Source: Bradyrhizobium sp. SRS-191
Lineage (GTDB): Bacteria; Pseudomonadota; Alphaproteobacteria; Rhizobiales; Xanthobacteraceae
Reading direction: 5' to 3'
Assembly (NCBI RefSeq): GCF_024586915.1
Contig: NZ_JANBVS010000006.1
Location: forward strand, 1 to 64,000
DNA: 64,000 bases
Shown: one piece after another, positions 33,941-43,523 of the stretch
Layout: every line of letters begins with the position of its first letter
How positions within the stretch are numbered: the first letter of the stretch is position 1
Notes under the pieces: generated by a model
Databases searched by the model: none
Seen by the model: only the letters and a program-made list of their open reading frames with translations
What the model was told of the DNA's origin: nothing
Made by a program: the position numbers and the translations under genes

Positions 33941-36900
33941 TCACGGACTGCCCGGCGGCGTCAGCACGACCGGGGGACGCGGAACGGGCCGCGGCCGCGG
34001 CGGCAGCACGCCCGGCGCGGGCCTGATCTCGACCGGTGGCGGGAGCGGCGCGAGCTGAGATTGGCTCGCCGCGACGGGCGGCACGGTCGACGCCTGCGGA
34101 GCCGCTGCCGGCGGCGCGGCGGGAGCAGATTGCGGCGTCGCGAGCGGCGGCACGGCCGGGCGCGGGCCGCCAATCTTGGCGCGCGGATCGCGCCGCGGGT
34201 CACGTCCCGGCATCGGCACCTCGGCAGCATTGGGCGTCGCCGGCGCCGCCTCCGAGCCCGGCAGCGACGCCGTCGACGACGGATAGGCCGGCGGCACCTC
34301 GCCACGCGCGATCGCGTCGAGGCGGCGCGTTTCGCGATCGATCGCGCGGACCGCCAGCCAGGACGACAGCGAGGTCACGTCGACCACGCGCGTCAGCGCA
34401 TCGGGGGTGCCCATCACGAACAGCTGCACCTCCGGCCGGCTATTCGCATTGCCGACGGTGTTCGAACTCAGGCTGGCGCGGATGTCCGCCTGGTCGGCCG
34501 GAATGTCGAAGCCGCCCGAGACGATGGCGCGCGCGCCCTGCGCCTCCAACGTGGTGGCGCCGACACGGACGCGGCCGTCGCGGATGATGAACGGGATCTG
34601 AGCGGATGCGACCGACAACGTGCCCGACGCCAGCGCCGGCTCGACCACCTGCCGCAGCTTGGCGTCATCCGTCACCTGCCCCGCATCGGCGGCGCGCAAG
34701 GCGGCATCGAACGTGCGCGGATTGAGATTGGCGATCGAGGCATTATCGAGCGTCACGGTGCCGTTGCCGGAGAGCGCATTGACCAGGCCCTGCACGCTGC
34801 GGCCTTCGGCGGCGAGCGTCATCTGCGCCGAGATCTTGCCCGCAGGCATCTTCAGATTGCGATAGCGCAGCGCATTGCCGTCGATGCCGGCGAACTCGAC
34901 GCGCCCGTTCAGCACCAGGCCGTTCGGATTCGGCCGCGCCTCGACGGTGGCGATGACGTCGCCGCCACCGAGCTTGCCCTTGAGACTCTCGATGGTCACC
35001 GACTGGCCGTCGCTCTTGATGGCACCGGCGAGCGGCCGCAGGTCGGTGCCGTTCCAGACGGCGCCGCTGAGAGCCTGGAATGCGACGCGGCCGCGCCAGC
35101 CCTTCACGAGGCCGGCGCCCAACGGCTCGGCCTGCTCGCGGCCGGCCGCGCCGACGAGCACGGCGAACACTTGCGGCACGTCGAGCGCGTCGAGTCCAAC
35201 CTCGCCATCGACCTGCTTGTCGTCGTCGAGATTGACCGCGAGCCGGCCGCGCAGCCGCGAGCCGCCGACCGTGCTGTCGATATCCTCCAGCGTGAGGCGG
35301 CCGCCCGACAATCCGAGCTTGCCGAACAGGCGGATATTCTGCGCCGCAGTGTCCTGCGGCTTCACGCCCAACAGCGGCGCCAGATTGGCATTGCGCAGCC
35401 GCAGATTGACGTTCGCCTTGGTGGCATCGCCCCACGGTTCGACCGTGCCCTGCGCGTCGCCGTCGAGGCCCACGCCGGACAGTTTGGCGGTCACCCGCAG
35501 CGGCGTGCGCCAGCCGCCGGTCACGCTCGACTGGAATTCAGCCGGGCCGTTGCCGACGGCCGCGATCCGATCGAGCCCGAGCAGCGCCAGCACCACATTG
35601 CCCTGCTCGGCCGAGATGCGGCTCTCAACGCCGAGCTCGGTGCGGTCGATCGCATCGACCTCGAAGCTGCGCAGCGCCGCGGCCGATGGCTTGGCAGTCA
35701 GCGTCGCGGATCCCTTCAATTGCGGCGCGTCGAGATCGAGGACCGCCTTGGCCTGGCTGCGATCGGCACTGCCGGGATCCCGGGCGAGGTCCAGCGTGAG
35801 CTTGAGACGGGAGGCGCCGGGCGGCGTGGCGAGCGAATCGAAGCGCGCCGATATCTGCGGCGCGAACGGCTGCACCAGCGCGGTGATCTCCTTGAGCGAG
35901 CCGGCCATCGAGGTCAGCGTCAGCCGCCCGGTGGCATCAGCGCGGTCGAAGCGGCCGGCCCCCTCGGTCGTCACGCCGCCGCTCTGGCCGAACCTGATCT
36001 GGTCGACGGCGACCGTCTTGGCATCGTAGGACAGGCGCGCGGTGAGCGGATGCAGCTCCTGGCCACTCAGCTTGGCGCGCCCGACATCCAGCGCGACGCT
36101 GGCCTCCGCCGGCCACTCGCCGGTGACGCCGACCAGCGAGCGCGTGACGGCCATCGCCGCATCGAGATCGAGCCGGTCGCCCTTCAGCACCGCCTCGAAG
36201 CGCGAGCCGGCGCCGGCTGTCCGGTTGATCAGAGCCACGCGGCCATCGACCGAGCCGCCGTCGATGTCGGCTTTCAGGCCATCGATCGCGATCCGCTCCG
36301 GCGCGACGTTGAGGTCGCCACGCACGCGCAGCGGACGCTGGGTGCGGTAGCTGTTGTCGGTCCGCCCCTGCAGCCAGGCGACCAGCGCGTCGGGCTCGGA
36401 GGAATCGAGATCGAGCGCGCCGGTGAAACCTGCCGTGACCGAGGTCGAGATTCCGATGGTCCGGAACGTCAGGCGCGTGGAGCCCGGCGCCCGCAGGTCG
36501 ACCTTCTCGAGGCTCCAGGCCGTCGGCTCGTTGTGCAGGTCGGCGGTGAAGTTCTGCACCGGCCGGCCGGAGAGCATGATCTGCTCGGTCGAGAACTGCA
36601 CGTTGGCCGGCATCGGCAGCGTCGGCAGCTGCGCGATCCAGTTGCGCAGCGCCGGCAGCACCAGCGCAGGCGCGATGGCGCGCCGATCCTTCACCTCGTC
36701 GCCGCCGGACAGGAGCTTGTCGGCATCGAGCTGCCGCGCGGAGAGCGCAGCCTTCAGCGTCGGCGTGGCGCCGAATCGGACGTCGCCATTTCCGGCGAAT
36801 TTCAGCGAGCGATCCTCCTGGCCGAAGCTGACCTCGATCTGGTCGAGCTTGGCCGCGGCCTGGTCGCCGACGATCTTGGTGGCGATACGCCACGGCGTCG

Positions 36901-37720
36901 CGCCGGCCGCAAGGCTCGCGGTCGGGGCCGCCTTGGCGGACGGCTCCTTCGTTTGATCCTTGGCCGGCTTGTCCTTGTCGGCGGCAGGCTCCTTCGGCGG
37001 CGATGACAGCGTCAGCGCGCCCTCGAACTTGGGCGAGCGGTTGGGAAAGCTGATCAGCCCCTCGAGGTCCGCCACCACGGGGCGTTCGCCCGGATCGACG
37101 TTGAGATGGACACGCAGGCCGTTGGAATCCTTGTCCTGGCTCGACGACAGCCTGAACGGATAGCGCCCGCCGCGGATCGACACCGCACCGTCGCCGCGCA
37201 GCGAACCGGCCAGCGAACGGACGTCGCCGGAGAACACGATGTCGGTCAGCTCCAGGGTCGAACGGCTGGCGGCGTCGTGCAGGGCGACGCGGCCGGTCAG
37301 GTTGAAGCGGTCGATGGCAAGCGCGGCCAGGTTGAAGCGGCCGGAGGCAGCGGGGAGATCGACCTGCCCCTTGCCGTCGAGGCCGAGATCGGCGGCCATG
37401 CCGCCGATGGTGAGCTCGTTCGCCCGCCACTCGCCGCGCATGAGGTCGCCGAGGCTGAACTCGACGTCCAGCTTGTCGGCGCGCAGCTTGCCGAGATGGT
37501 TGGCGCCGCCGAAGGTGACCTGACGCAGCCGCAGGGTCGGCGTCGGCAACAGCCGTGCGTCCAGCGCACCGGCGACCCGCACGGGCACGCCGATGATCTT
37601 GCCCGCCTCGGCCTCGAACTGCGGCCGGAACTGGTTCCAGTCGACGAAGTACGGGCCGATCAGCGCAGCAAGGAGCGCAAGGATGAAGGCAATCGCCAAG
37701 CCGAGCAGGGTCGTCTGCAC
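33941..37720 (-). CDS. AsmA-family large envelope protein
   Basis: A 1259-residue protein with one N-terminal membrane anchor (TTLLGLAIAFILALLAALIGPYF) followed by VDWNQFRPQFEAEAGKIIGVPVRV, the AsmA opening, then a long beta-rich repeat region typical of AsmA/TamB-like lipid-handling bridges. A second AsmA block lies near residues 1000-1120 (VQGLVNALSGNGTVTLDNA). The last 120 residues are Pro/Ala-rich and disordered. Start is GTG at 37720 behind GAGGGAG; a TTG at 37741 lacks such a site. Role is likely in outer-membrane lipid or protein assembly, by family only. Confidence 0.88.
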   Translation of the reverse strand: MQTTLLGLAIAFILALLAALIGPYFVDWNQFRPQFEAEAGKIIGVPVRVAGALDARLLPTPTLRLRQVTFGGANHLGKLRADKLDVEFSLGDLMRGEWRANELTIGGMAADLGLDGKGQVDLPAASGRFNLAALAIDRFNLTGRVALHDAASRSTLELTDIVFSGDVRSLAGSLRGDGAVSIRGGRYPFRLSSSQDKDSNGLRVHLNVDPGERPVVADLEGLISFPNRSPKFEGALTLSSPPKEPAADKDKPAKDQTKEPSAKAAPTASLAAGATPWRIATKIVGDQAAAKLDQIEVSFGQEDRSLKFAGNGDVRFGATPTLKAALSARQLDADKLLSGGDEVKDRRAIAPALVLPALRNWIAQLPTLPMPANVQFSTEQIMLSGRPVQNFTADLHNEPTAWSLEKVDLRAPGSTRLTFRTIGISTSVTAGFTGALDLDSSEPDALVAWLQGRTDNSYRTQRPLRVRGDLNVAPERIAIDGLKADIDGGSVDGRVALINRTAGAGSRFEAVLKGDRLDLDAAMAVTRSLVGVTGEWPAEASVALDVGRAKLSGQELHPLTARLSYDAKTVAVDQIRFGQSGGVTTEGAGRFDRADATGRLTLTSMAGSLKEITALVQPFAPQISARFDSLATPPGASRLKLTLDLARDPGSADRSQAKAVLDLDAPQLKGSATLTAKPSAAALRSFEVDAIDRTELGVESRISAEQGNVVLALLGLDRIAAVGNGPAEFQSSVTGGWRTPLRVTAKLSGVGLDGDAQGTVEPWGDATKANVNLRLRNANLAPLLGVKPQDTAAQNIRLFGKLGLSGGRLTLEDIDSTVGGSRLRGRLAVNLDDDKQVDGEVGLDALDVPQVFAVLVGAAGREQAEPLGAGLVKGWRGRVAFQALSGAVWNGTDLRPLAGAIKSDGQSVTIESLKGKLGGGDVIATVEARPNPNGLVLNGRVEFAGIDGNALRYRNLKMPAGKISAQMTLAAEGRSVQGLVNALSGNGTVTLDNASIANLNPRTFDAALRAADAGQVTDDAKLRQVVEPALASGTLSVASAQIPFIIRDGRVRVGATTLEAQGARAIVSGGFDIPADQADIRASLSSNTVGNANSRPEVQLFVMGTPDALTRVVDVTSLSSWLAVRAIDRETRRLDAIARGEVPPAYPSSTASLPGSEAAPATPNAAEVPMPGRDPRRDPRAKIGGPRPAVPPLATPQSAPAAPPAAAPQASTVPPVAASQSQLAPLPPPVEIRPAPGVLPPRPRPVPRPPVVLTPPGSP

Positions 37721-37894
37721 GGGGTCTCCCTCAAAGGACAACGCTCCGGTGTCGCAAAGCCTTCAGCCCATGCGGGCGCGGCCCCACGGACGTCGATACC
37801 GGAGCGCTGCATCATATAGGATTAAGTATGGCGAAGTCACAGCGCTGTCGGGCTTTCCGGGGGCGTTGCACAACAACTCCGTTAACGAAGATGG

Positions 37895-39127
37895 TTACCA
37901 GTGCGCCGGCAGCCGCTTCAGGCCGCGCAGCACGAAGGTCGGCCGCCAGTCCGGGTTGTCCGGATCGTCCAGCTTCAACTCCGGCAGACGCCGCAGCAGG
38001 GTTCCGATCGCGACCTCGGCCTCGATCCGGGCGAGTTGCGCCCCCAGACAATGGTGGATGCCGCCGCCGAACGACAGCGGCTTTACATTGGGCCTGGTGA
38101 TGTCGAGTTGCTCCGGATGGTCCGGATAGACCGCGGGGTCGCGGTTGGCCGAGCCGAGCAGGCACAGCACGGTCTCGCCCGCCGGGATGCGACGGCCGCC
38201 GAGATCCTCGATGTCCTCCAGCGCCACGCGCCCGGTGAGCTGCACCGAGGAATCGTAGCGCAGGAACTCCTCGATCGCGTTGGTGATCAGCTCGGGACGC
38301 GCTTTCAACAGCGCCAGCTGCTCGGGATGACGATACAGCGCCAGCAGGCCGTTGCCGATCAGATTGACCGTGGTCTCATGCCCGGCGCCGAACAGCAGGA
38401 TGATGTTGGCGGTGAGCTCCTCATGGGAGAGCTTGGCGCCGTCCTCCTCCGCCTGCAGCAGCTGCGTCGTCAAATCGTCGCCGGGATTTTTCCGGCGGAG
38501 TTCGAACAGGTGCTGGAAATACGCCCTGGACACCGCATTGCCGGCATTGCCCTCGGCGATCTCGGCCTTCGACAGCGGCACCGGCTCGAGCAGCCGCCCG
38601 CCCTCGCGCGAGCTCTTGTAGAACGCCTCGCGATGCTCCTCGGGGATTCCCAGCATGTCGCAGATCACCGTGACCGGCAGCTTGAAGGCGAAGTCCTCGA
38701 TCAGGTCCATTTTGCCGTTCGGGATGATCTCGTCGAGCGTGGAATCGACGATCGCCTGGATGCGCGGCCGCATGTCCTCGACGCGCCGCGCCGTGAAGGC
38801 CTTCACCACGAGACCGCGCAAGCGCGTGTGATCCGGCGGATCCTGCTGCAGCATCCAATGGCTCATGCTGCGGAAGATCGGCTCGTTCATGATCTCCGGG
38901 CCGTAGCGGCGGATCGAACGGGCGACGAAATCCTTGCCGAACCGCTTGTCGCGCAGCACGAGGCTGGACTCCGCGTGCCGGCTGGCGAGGAACGAACCGA
39001 ACGGCGTGACATGCACCGGATCATTGTCGCGGAGCTGCTGATAGAACGGATAGGGATCGCGGATGAACTCCGGCGACAGCGGATTGAACAGCGGCGCGGC
39101 CTTGGCAGCCTGGACATGCTCGTTCAT
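37895..39127 (-). CDS. Cytochrome P450
   Basis: A 410-residue soluble bacterial P450 (class I length). The I-helix oxygen-binding motif GAGHETT is at 247-253, the ExxR motif is E287-R290 and the haem ligand is C360 in FGGGIHHCLGAQLAR. DPPDHTRLRGLVVKAFTARR is the C-helix haem-propionate block. No ferredoxin or reductase gene is near, so it must borrow electron partners. A carrier of the MFS group begins 71 bases away on the same strand and would be transcribed first. Substrate unknown. Confidence 0.95.
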   Translation of the reverse strand: MNEHVQAAKAAPLFNPLSPEFIRDPYPFYQQLRDNDPVHVTPFGSFLASRHAESSLVLRDKRFGKDFVARSIRRYGPEIMNEPIFRSMSHWMLQQDPPDHTRLRGLVVKAFTARRVEDMRPRIQAIVDSTLDEIIPNGKMDLIEDFAFKLPVTVICDMLGIPEEHREAFYKSSREGGRLLEPVPLSKAEIAEGNAGNAVSRAYFQHLFELRRKNPGDDLTTQLLQAEEDGAKLSHEELTANIILLFGAGHETTVNLIGNGLLALYRHPEQLALLKARPELITNAIEEFLRYDSSVQLTGRVALEDIEDLGGRRIPAGETVLCLLGSANRDPAVYPDHPEQLDITRPNVKPLSFGGGIHHCLGAQLARIEAEVAIGTLLRRLPELKLDDPDNPDWRPTFVLRGLKRLPAHW

Positions 39128-39198
39128 GTGGTCCCTCTCCCAGAGTTTGCCGATTGGTTCACGGCCGCAGCGTCATGGCAAGCCCGCAGGCTCACACA

Positions 39199-40608
39199 TC
39201 ATGCCGCAACTTCCGCCGTGGTCTTCAACCTATGTAACTGTCCGGCCACCACCCGCACCCGGCGCGGCGCCGCGATCCAGATCGCGGCCGCCGAGACGAA
39301 GGCGCCCACGAAGGCGATCGCAAAGCCAGGCGTGTAGCTGTTGGTGAGATCATAGAGCACACCGGTGACCCAGGGACCCGCGGCACCGCCGCACAACCCG
39401 ATCAGCATCAGCGTGCCGAAGATGCTGCCGAAATGCGCGCCCTGGAAGATCTCGAGCGCGACCGCGCCCATCACCGAGGTCAGGCCGTAGCCGAGCGCGC
39501 CCTGGGTTGCGACCATCACGTAGATCAGTGCGAGCGAGGGCGAGGCCTTCAGCGCGATCAGCGCGGCGAAGCAGATCGCGAAACCGAGACAGCCAAGCCC
39601 CCACACGGCCTCGCGTCCGAGACGATCGGAGAGATGGCCGAGCGCGATCTGGCCGGGAATGCCGAGCAGGCTGACGGCGCCGAGCGCCCACACCGCGACG
39701 TTCGAGCTGAAGCCGATCTCGAGCAGGTATTTCGTCTGATGCACCTGGACGGCGTACCAGACATAGAGGCCGAAGAAGTAGCCGAGCGCGAGCCACCAGA
39801 ACCGCGTGGTTCTCAGCGCGCGCGAGAGCGTCCAGTCGATGCCGGCCCAGGCGGTATCGACGATGTTGGAGATCGGCTTTGCGGCATTGGCGAGCGGTGC
39901 CGCGTCGCCGTCCGGGCGGAGACCCATCTCCTCCGGCTTCTTGCGCAGCAGCAGATTGATCGGCGCGAGCACGACCAGCACGACGATGCCCATCGCGGTG
40001 CAGGCGGTGCGCCAATTGGTCTGCGCGATCATGTGCTGCACCCAGGGCAGCAGGGTCATCGAGCCGATGCCGACACCGGCGAAGGCGATGCCGATCGCGA
40101 GCCCGCGGCGGCGGATGAACCAGTTCGGCAGGAACAGCGATTGTCCGGAATAGCCGAGGCAGACGCTGCCGGCGCCGACCATCACGCCGATGGTGAGATA
40201 GAGATGCCAGGGCTGCGTGGTCAGCGGCGCCAGCAGCAGGCCGCCGGCCATCAGCGCGACGCCGAGTTCCATCACCGCACGCGGGCCGGTGCGGTCCATC
40301 AGCCGTCCGATCAGCGGACTGACGATGCCCGACGCAACGAAGCCGAACGAGAAGGCGCCAGCGGTGACGCCGCGGTCCCAGCCGAACTCCGCGAGGATGG
40401 GCGGATAGAACAGCGAGAACGCGGTGCGCGCATTGACGCCGATCGCCATCGTCACGAAGGTCACGGCGACGATGACCCAGCCATAATACAACGGCAGGCG
40501 CATTGGTGTTGTTTTCACTCCCTGTGCATCCTTCGCATCATTTGCCTGCGGAGGGGTCAAGGATTTTCTGCTGCTCGCGAGGTTGATGTCAGTTACCTCC
40601 GAGGTCAT
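39199..40608 (-). CDS. MFS transporter
   Basis: A 469-residue carrier with about 12 hydrophobic segments. LPLYYGWVIVAVTFVTMAIG and FSLFYPPILAEFGWDRGVTAG match the monocarboxylate/oxalate-like MFS group, and GRLMDRTGPRAVMELG is the conserved loop 2-3. The first 35 residues are hydrophilic and not conserved; an ATG at 40503 (MRLPLYYGW) could be the true start. Likely operon with the P450 gene downstream, suggesting uptake of that enzyme's substrate or release of its product. Confidence 0.88.
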   Translation of the reverse strand: MTSEVTDINLASSRKSLTPPQANDAKDAQGVKTTPMRLPLYYGWVIVAVTFVTMAIGVNARTAFSLFYPPILAEFGWDRGVTAGAFSFGFVASGIVSPLIGRLMDRTGPRAVMELGVALMAGGLLLAPLTTQPWHLYLTIGVMVGAGSVCLGYSGQSLFLPNWFIRRRGLAIGIAFAGVGIGSMTLLPWVQHMIAQTNWRTACTAMGIVVLVVLAPINLLLRKKPEEMGLRPDGDAAPLANAAKPISNIVDTAWAGIDWTLSRALRTTRFWWLALGYFFGLYVWYAVQVHQTKYLLEIGFSSNVAVWALGAVSLLGIPGQIALGHLSDRLGREAVWGLGCLGFAICFAALIALKASPSLALIYVMVATQGALGYGLTSVMGAVALEIFQGAHFGSIFGTLMLIGLCGGAAGPWVTGVLYDLTNSYTPGFAIAFVGAFVSAAAIWIAAPRRVRVVAGQLHRLKTTAEVAA

Positions 40609-40637
40609 GCGTGCGGCGCACCATCCTCATCCTCGGT

Positions 40638-40759
40638 GTCGTCCCGGCCTCCGCGCCGGGACCCATACCTTGTGATCTCACGGTGAGAAAACACTGGTTA
40701 TCGCGCGTGCCCCAAACACCATCCTGTGGTTATGGGTCCCGGCTCAAGGCCGGGACGAC
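40638..40759. repeat. Palindromic intergenic repeat
   Basis: GTCGTCCCGG...GGGACCCATACC is mirrored by GTTATGGGTCCC...CCGGGACGAC. It has the same layout as the elements at 6500, 42992 and 63818. Confidence 0.75.
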
Positions 40760-40779
40760 AGCGAATGTGTGGCGCGCAT

Positions 40780-41300
40780 CGTGGGTCATGGCTGCACGCT
40801 CCCCGCGGCGCCTGCGGCGTCCGAGCTCTGCTAGTGATCGCCCTCGAAAGCAGAAGGGCGCAGGGAAGGCCGGGCGCTGGCCGCGCCCGTGGCCCGCCTG
40901 CTCAAACAAATGCAGGCGGCAGGTACCACAGGTGTGGCCGAGAAACGCCCGGCCCTCCCTGCGCGATGGTCTTAACGCTTATATGCAGGCTTCCTGGCGC
41001 TCGGGCTTGTTGGCCGCCATGCGCGGCAACGCGTTTCACGCGCTGCGCGGTGATACCAGCGTCGAGGTATCAGAACCCTGCAACTTCACGTCCGCCAGAG
41101 CATCGTTCGTCCGCACATCGACGACATGCTGCGAGCTCTCGCGGCCACCGCTCCCCGCCTCGCGTGTCGTGACGATCGCGCGCAACGCCCCTTCAGAGTG
41201 AGGCGGGATGTGCTGAAAGATCGTGGTGATTTGCCCGACGACGCAAGGGAAAACGGCTGCGACAAAGTAACCCGACGGGCAAACAAGGCGCCACTGCCAT
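40780..41300. repeat. Large complex intergenic repeat element
   Basis: A core inverted repeat runs from GCGCAGGGAAGGCCGGGCG (40858) to CGCCCGGCCCTCCCTGCGC (40946-40964), followed by GATGGTCTTAACGCTTATA. A second part near 41225-41290 has TTGCCCGACG facing CCCGACGGGCAA. I recall similar GCGCAGGGA...TCCCTGCGCGATGG blocks recurring in Bradyrhizobium chromosomes. No real gene is visible in 40609-41440. Confidence 0.6.
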
Positions 41301-41440
41301 CGACCGCCGTGCTTCGACGTCGCGGACAGCAACCGGTTTCAACGAGAGTGACGTGCTGGAGGATCAGGCCACCTTGACGCTAGACACGAGCGCCCCATAC
41401 GCTGGCGCAACTTCGACCGGCAGATACACAGAAGACAGTG

Positions 41441-42076
41441 ATGATGCATGATCGGCCTGATTTTCGTCAGTTGATCCGTGGTCAGCTGATCCGTGGATGG
41501 CAACGACTGATCGCAGCACTGTGCTGCGTTTTGCTATCGAGCGCGGTTGTCGCCCACGCCGAACAGACCTTCATGACGATCAAGGGGGACACCCGAAGCA
41601 CCGCCTGGTGGGTGCTCGCCGATTTTCATCCGTTCACGACAGAGGTTCGCGGAATGCCGGTGGATCAGATCCGAAAGGGCTGGTGCAAGGCAACCGAGTT
41701 TCGCAAGGACCTCATCCCGAAAGAATATCTCTTCCAAGGCGGCGCAGATGCCATGGAGGCGAGCAATCGGTCCTTTGCACTCGAGGGCAATTTCGACGGG
41801 TCCACCACGCGGCAAGTCGCGCTCGTCGGCGTCTACGAGGAGTGCAAGGGCACCAAGGGCAGCTTCGTCATGATCCTGGACCTCCCCACCAGCGGCAAAC
41901 CAAGGATTCGTCTGCTCGAAGCCATGCGAACGGAGCACCAGTTCAGCGCATTGTCGCTTGGGGAGGATAAGACGATCAGTGTCTGGTCCTGCATGGATTG
42001 CGATGATTTCGCCAATCTGAAATGGAACAGCAAACGGAAGCGCTTCGTTTGGCTGCCCCGCCCCGCAGCTGATTAG
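41441..42076 (+). CDS. Secreted protein of unknown function
   Basis: A 211-residue protein with an N-terminal arm, then a hydrophobic core LIAALCCVLLSSAVVAHA and an AHA-EQ cleavage site near residue 40. The mature domain of about 170 residues has four cysteines (in GWCKATEF, EECKGTKG and SCMDCDD), probably two disulphides, and many aromatic residues. I do not recognise the family. The arm contains a direct duplication of LIRGQ-type residues (QLIRGQLIRG) from a 15-bp tandem repeat at 41468-41497. It is convergent with the dioxygenase gene. Confidence 0.72.
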   Translation: MMHDRPDFRQLIRGQLIRGWQRLIAALCCVLLSSAVVAHAEQTFMTIKGDTRSTAWWVLADFHPFTTEVRGMPVDQIRKGWCKATEFRKDLIPKEYLFQGGADAMEASNRSFALEGNFDGSTTRQVALVGVYEECKGTKGSFVMILDLPTSGKPRIRLLEAMRTEHQFSALSLGEDKTISVWSCMDCDDFANLKWNSKRKRFVWLPRPAAD

Positions 42077-42127
42077 CCGGCGAGCGCGATCAGCGCCTCA
42101 GCCGGCCGAGCCATCGTGTTCGCGTTT

Positions 42128-42940
42128 TCACGCAGCGACATCATCCTGGCGTTCCGCGTGGAACGCATACACGTCCATGCGCAGCACACCGTAGTTCGCG
42201 CTGTTGTGCAGGCGCTCCACACGGGCGCCCTCGCCGGCAGCGCCCAAGGCTGCGAACAGCGGCAGGAAGTGCTCGTCGGTCGGATGGTTCTCGCGCGCAT
42301 GCGGCGCGAGGCGGCGGTAGTCGACGAGATCGTCGACGCGGCCTTCGATCGCGGCCTCGTGCACCCAGTCGGCGAAGTCGACGACCCAGGACGGCGCGGG
42401 ATCGTCGATGTCGAGCCGGCGCTTGCGAAACTCGCCGAGATTGTGAGTGAAGCTGCCACTGCCGATGATCAGCACGCCCTCATCGCGGAGCGGCGCCAGC
42501 GCGCGGCCGAGCGCGAGATGATGCGCCGGGCCCTGCTCGGTCTGGACCGACAGCTGCATGACGGGAATGTCGGCCTGCGGGTACATCAGCAGCAGCGGCA
42601 CCCAGGCGCCGTGATCGAGACCGCGCTCGCGGTCGACGCCGACGGGGAGACCGGCGGCCTGCAGGCGCTCCGCGACGGCGCGGGCGAGATCGGGCGCGCC
42701 CGGCGCGGGATAGCGCAACTGATAGAGCTCGGGTGGGAAGCCGTAGAAATCGTAGATCGTCTCGTTCTGCGCGACCACGTTGACGGCGGGGATGTCGGTC
42801 TCCCAATGCGCCGAGATCACGAGGATGGCCTTCGGTCGCGGCAGGCTGTGGCCGAGGCCGGTGAGGAAGTCACGCGCCGCCGACGCCGTCAGCGGCAGCA
42901 TCGGCGAGCCGTGCGACAGGAAGATGCTGGGCATGGTCAT
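42128..42940 (-). CDS. DODA-type extradiol dioxygenase (LigB fold)
   Basis: A 270-residue class III ring-cleavage-type dioxygenase similar to YgiD/4,5-DOPA dioxygenase. The family histidines are seen in FLSHGSPM (H10), ISAHWET, GLDHGAWVPL and GSGSFTHNL. The enzyme uses a non-haem metal, Zn or Fe, and the natural substrate of the bacterial group is uncertain. It points the same way as doxX, but a 580-base repeat region separates them. Confidence 0.9.
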   Translation of the reverse strand: MTMPSIFLSHGSPMLPLTASAARDFLTGLGHSLPRPKAILVISAHWETDIPAVNVVAQNETIYDFYGFPPELYQLRYPAPGAPDLARAVAERLQAAGLPVGVDRERGLDHGAWVPLLLMYPQADIPVMQLSVQTEQGPAHHLALGRALAPLRDEGVLIIGSGSFTHNLGEFRKRRLDIDDPAPSWVVDFADWVHEAAIEGRVDDLVDYRRLAPHARENHPTDEHFLPLFAALGAAGEGARVERLHNSANYGVLRMDVYAFHAERQDDVAA

Positions 42941-42991
42941 GGCATGGCTCCTCGTTCGATTGGTATCTCAGGTCGCGCGGCGACCACAACG

Positions 42992-43498
42992 GTCGTCCCG
43001 GCCTTGAGCCGGGACCCATACCGCGTGATCGCGATTTGAGGCAGGCTGGGCGTCGACCAGCTTGCCCAACTTAGTCCCGCCGGTGGTTATGGATCCCGGC
43101 GTTCGCGGGGATGACGGCGGAGTGTGTGGCGGCGTCGCGATCAATGTCCAACCGTGGCGCCCGCCACCCACTCCGCTGTCGTCCCTGCGAACGCAGGGAC
43201 CCATACCGCGTGATCGTGGTTTGAGGCAGGCTGGACATCGACCAGCTTGCTCAACTCAGTCCCGCCGGTGGCTATGGATCCCCGCGTTCGCGGGGATGAC
43301 GGCGGAGGGTGTGGCAACGTCGCGATCGATGTCCAACCGTGGCGCCCGCCACTCACTCCGCTGTCGTCCCTGCGAACGCAGGGACCCATACCGCATGATC
43401 GGGGTTTGAGGCAGGTTGGGCGTCGACCAGCGTGCTCAACTCAGTCCCGCCGGTGGCTCTGGATCCCGGCCTTCGCCGGGATGACACCGAAGGTGTGG
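42992..43498. repeat. Tandem array of a 185-bp palindromic repeat, about 2.7 copies
   Basis: Units start with GTCGTCCC at 42992, 43178 and 43363, a spacing of 185-186 bases. Each contains GGGACCCATACCG, GAGGCAGG, CGTCGACCAG or CATCGACCAG, CAGTCCCGCCGGTGG and a GCGTTCGCGGGGATGACGG-type arm. The array fills the whole gap between the dioxygenase and doxX. The first copy is more diverged at its left arm and the last is cut short. No open frame here is credible. Confidence 0.85.
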
Positions 43499-43523
43499 AG
43501 ACGCCAGCAGACCTGGCTGAGCG

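Noticed and set aside
33779..37006. A 1075-codon plus-strand frame opposite the AsmA-like gene
   Set aside because: It is Arg/Asp/His-rich antisense typical of high-GC DNA with no domain likeness, while the minus strand has a clear AsmA protein.
40611..41201. Plus-strand reading frame in the gap after the MFS gene
   Set aside because: It runs through palindromic repeats on both arms, lacks a ribosome site and has no protein likeness.
42992..43498. Possible CRISPR array
   Set aside because: The period of 185 bases, palindromic units with no unique spacers and the absence of cas genes exclude CRISPR.
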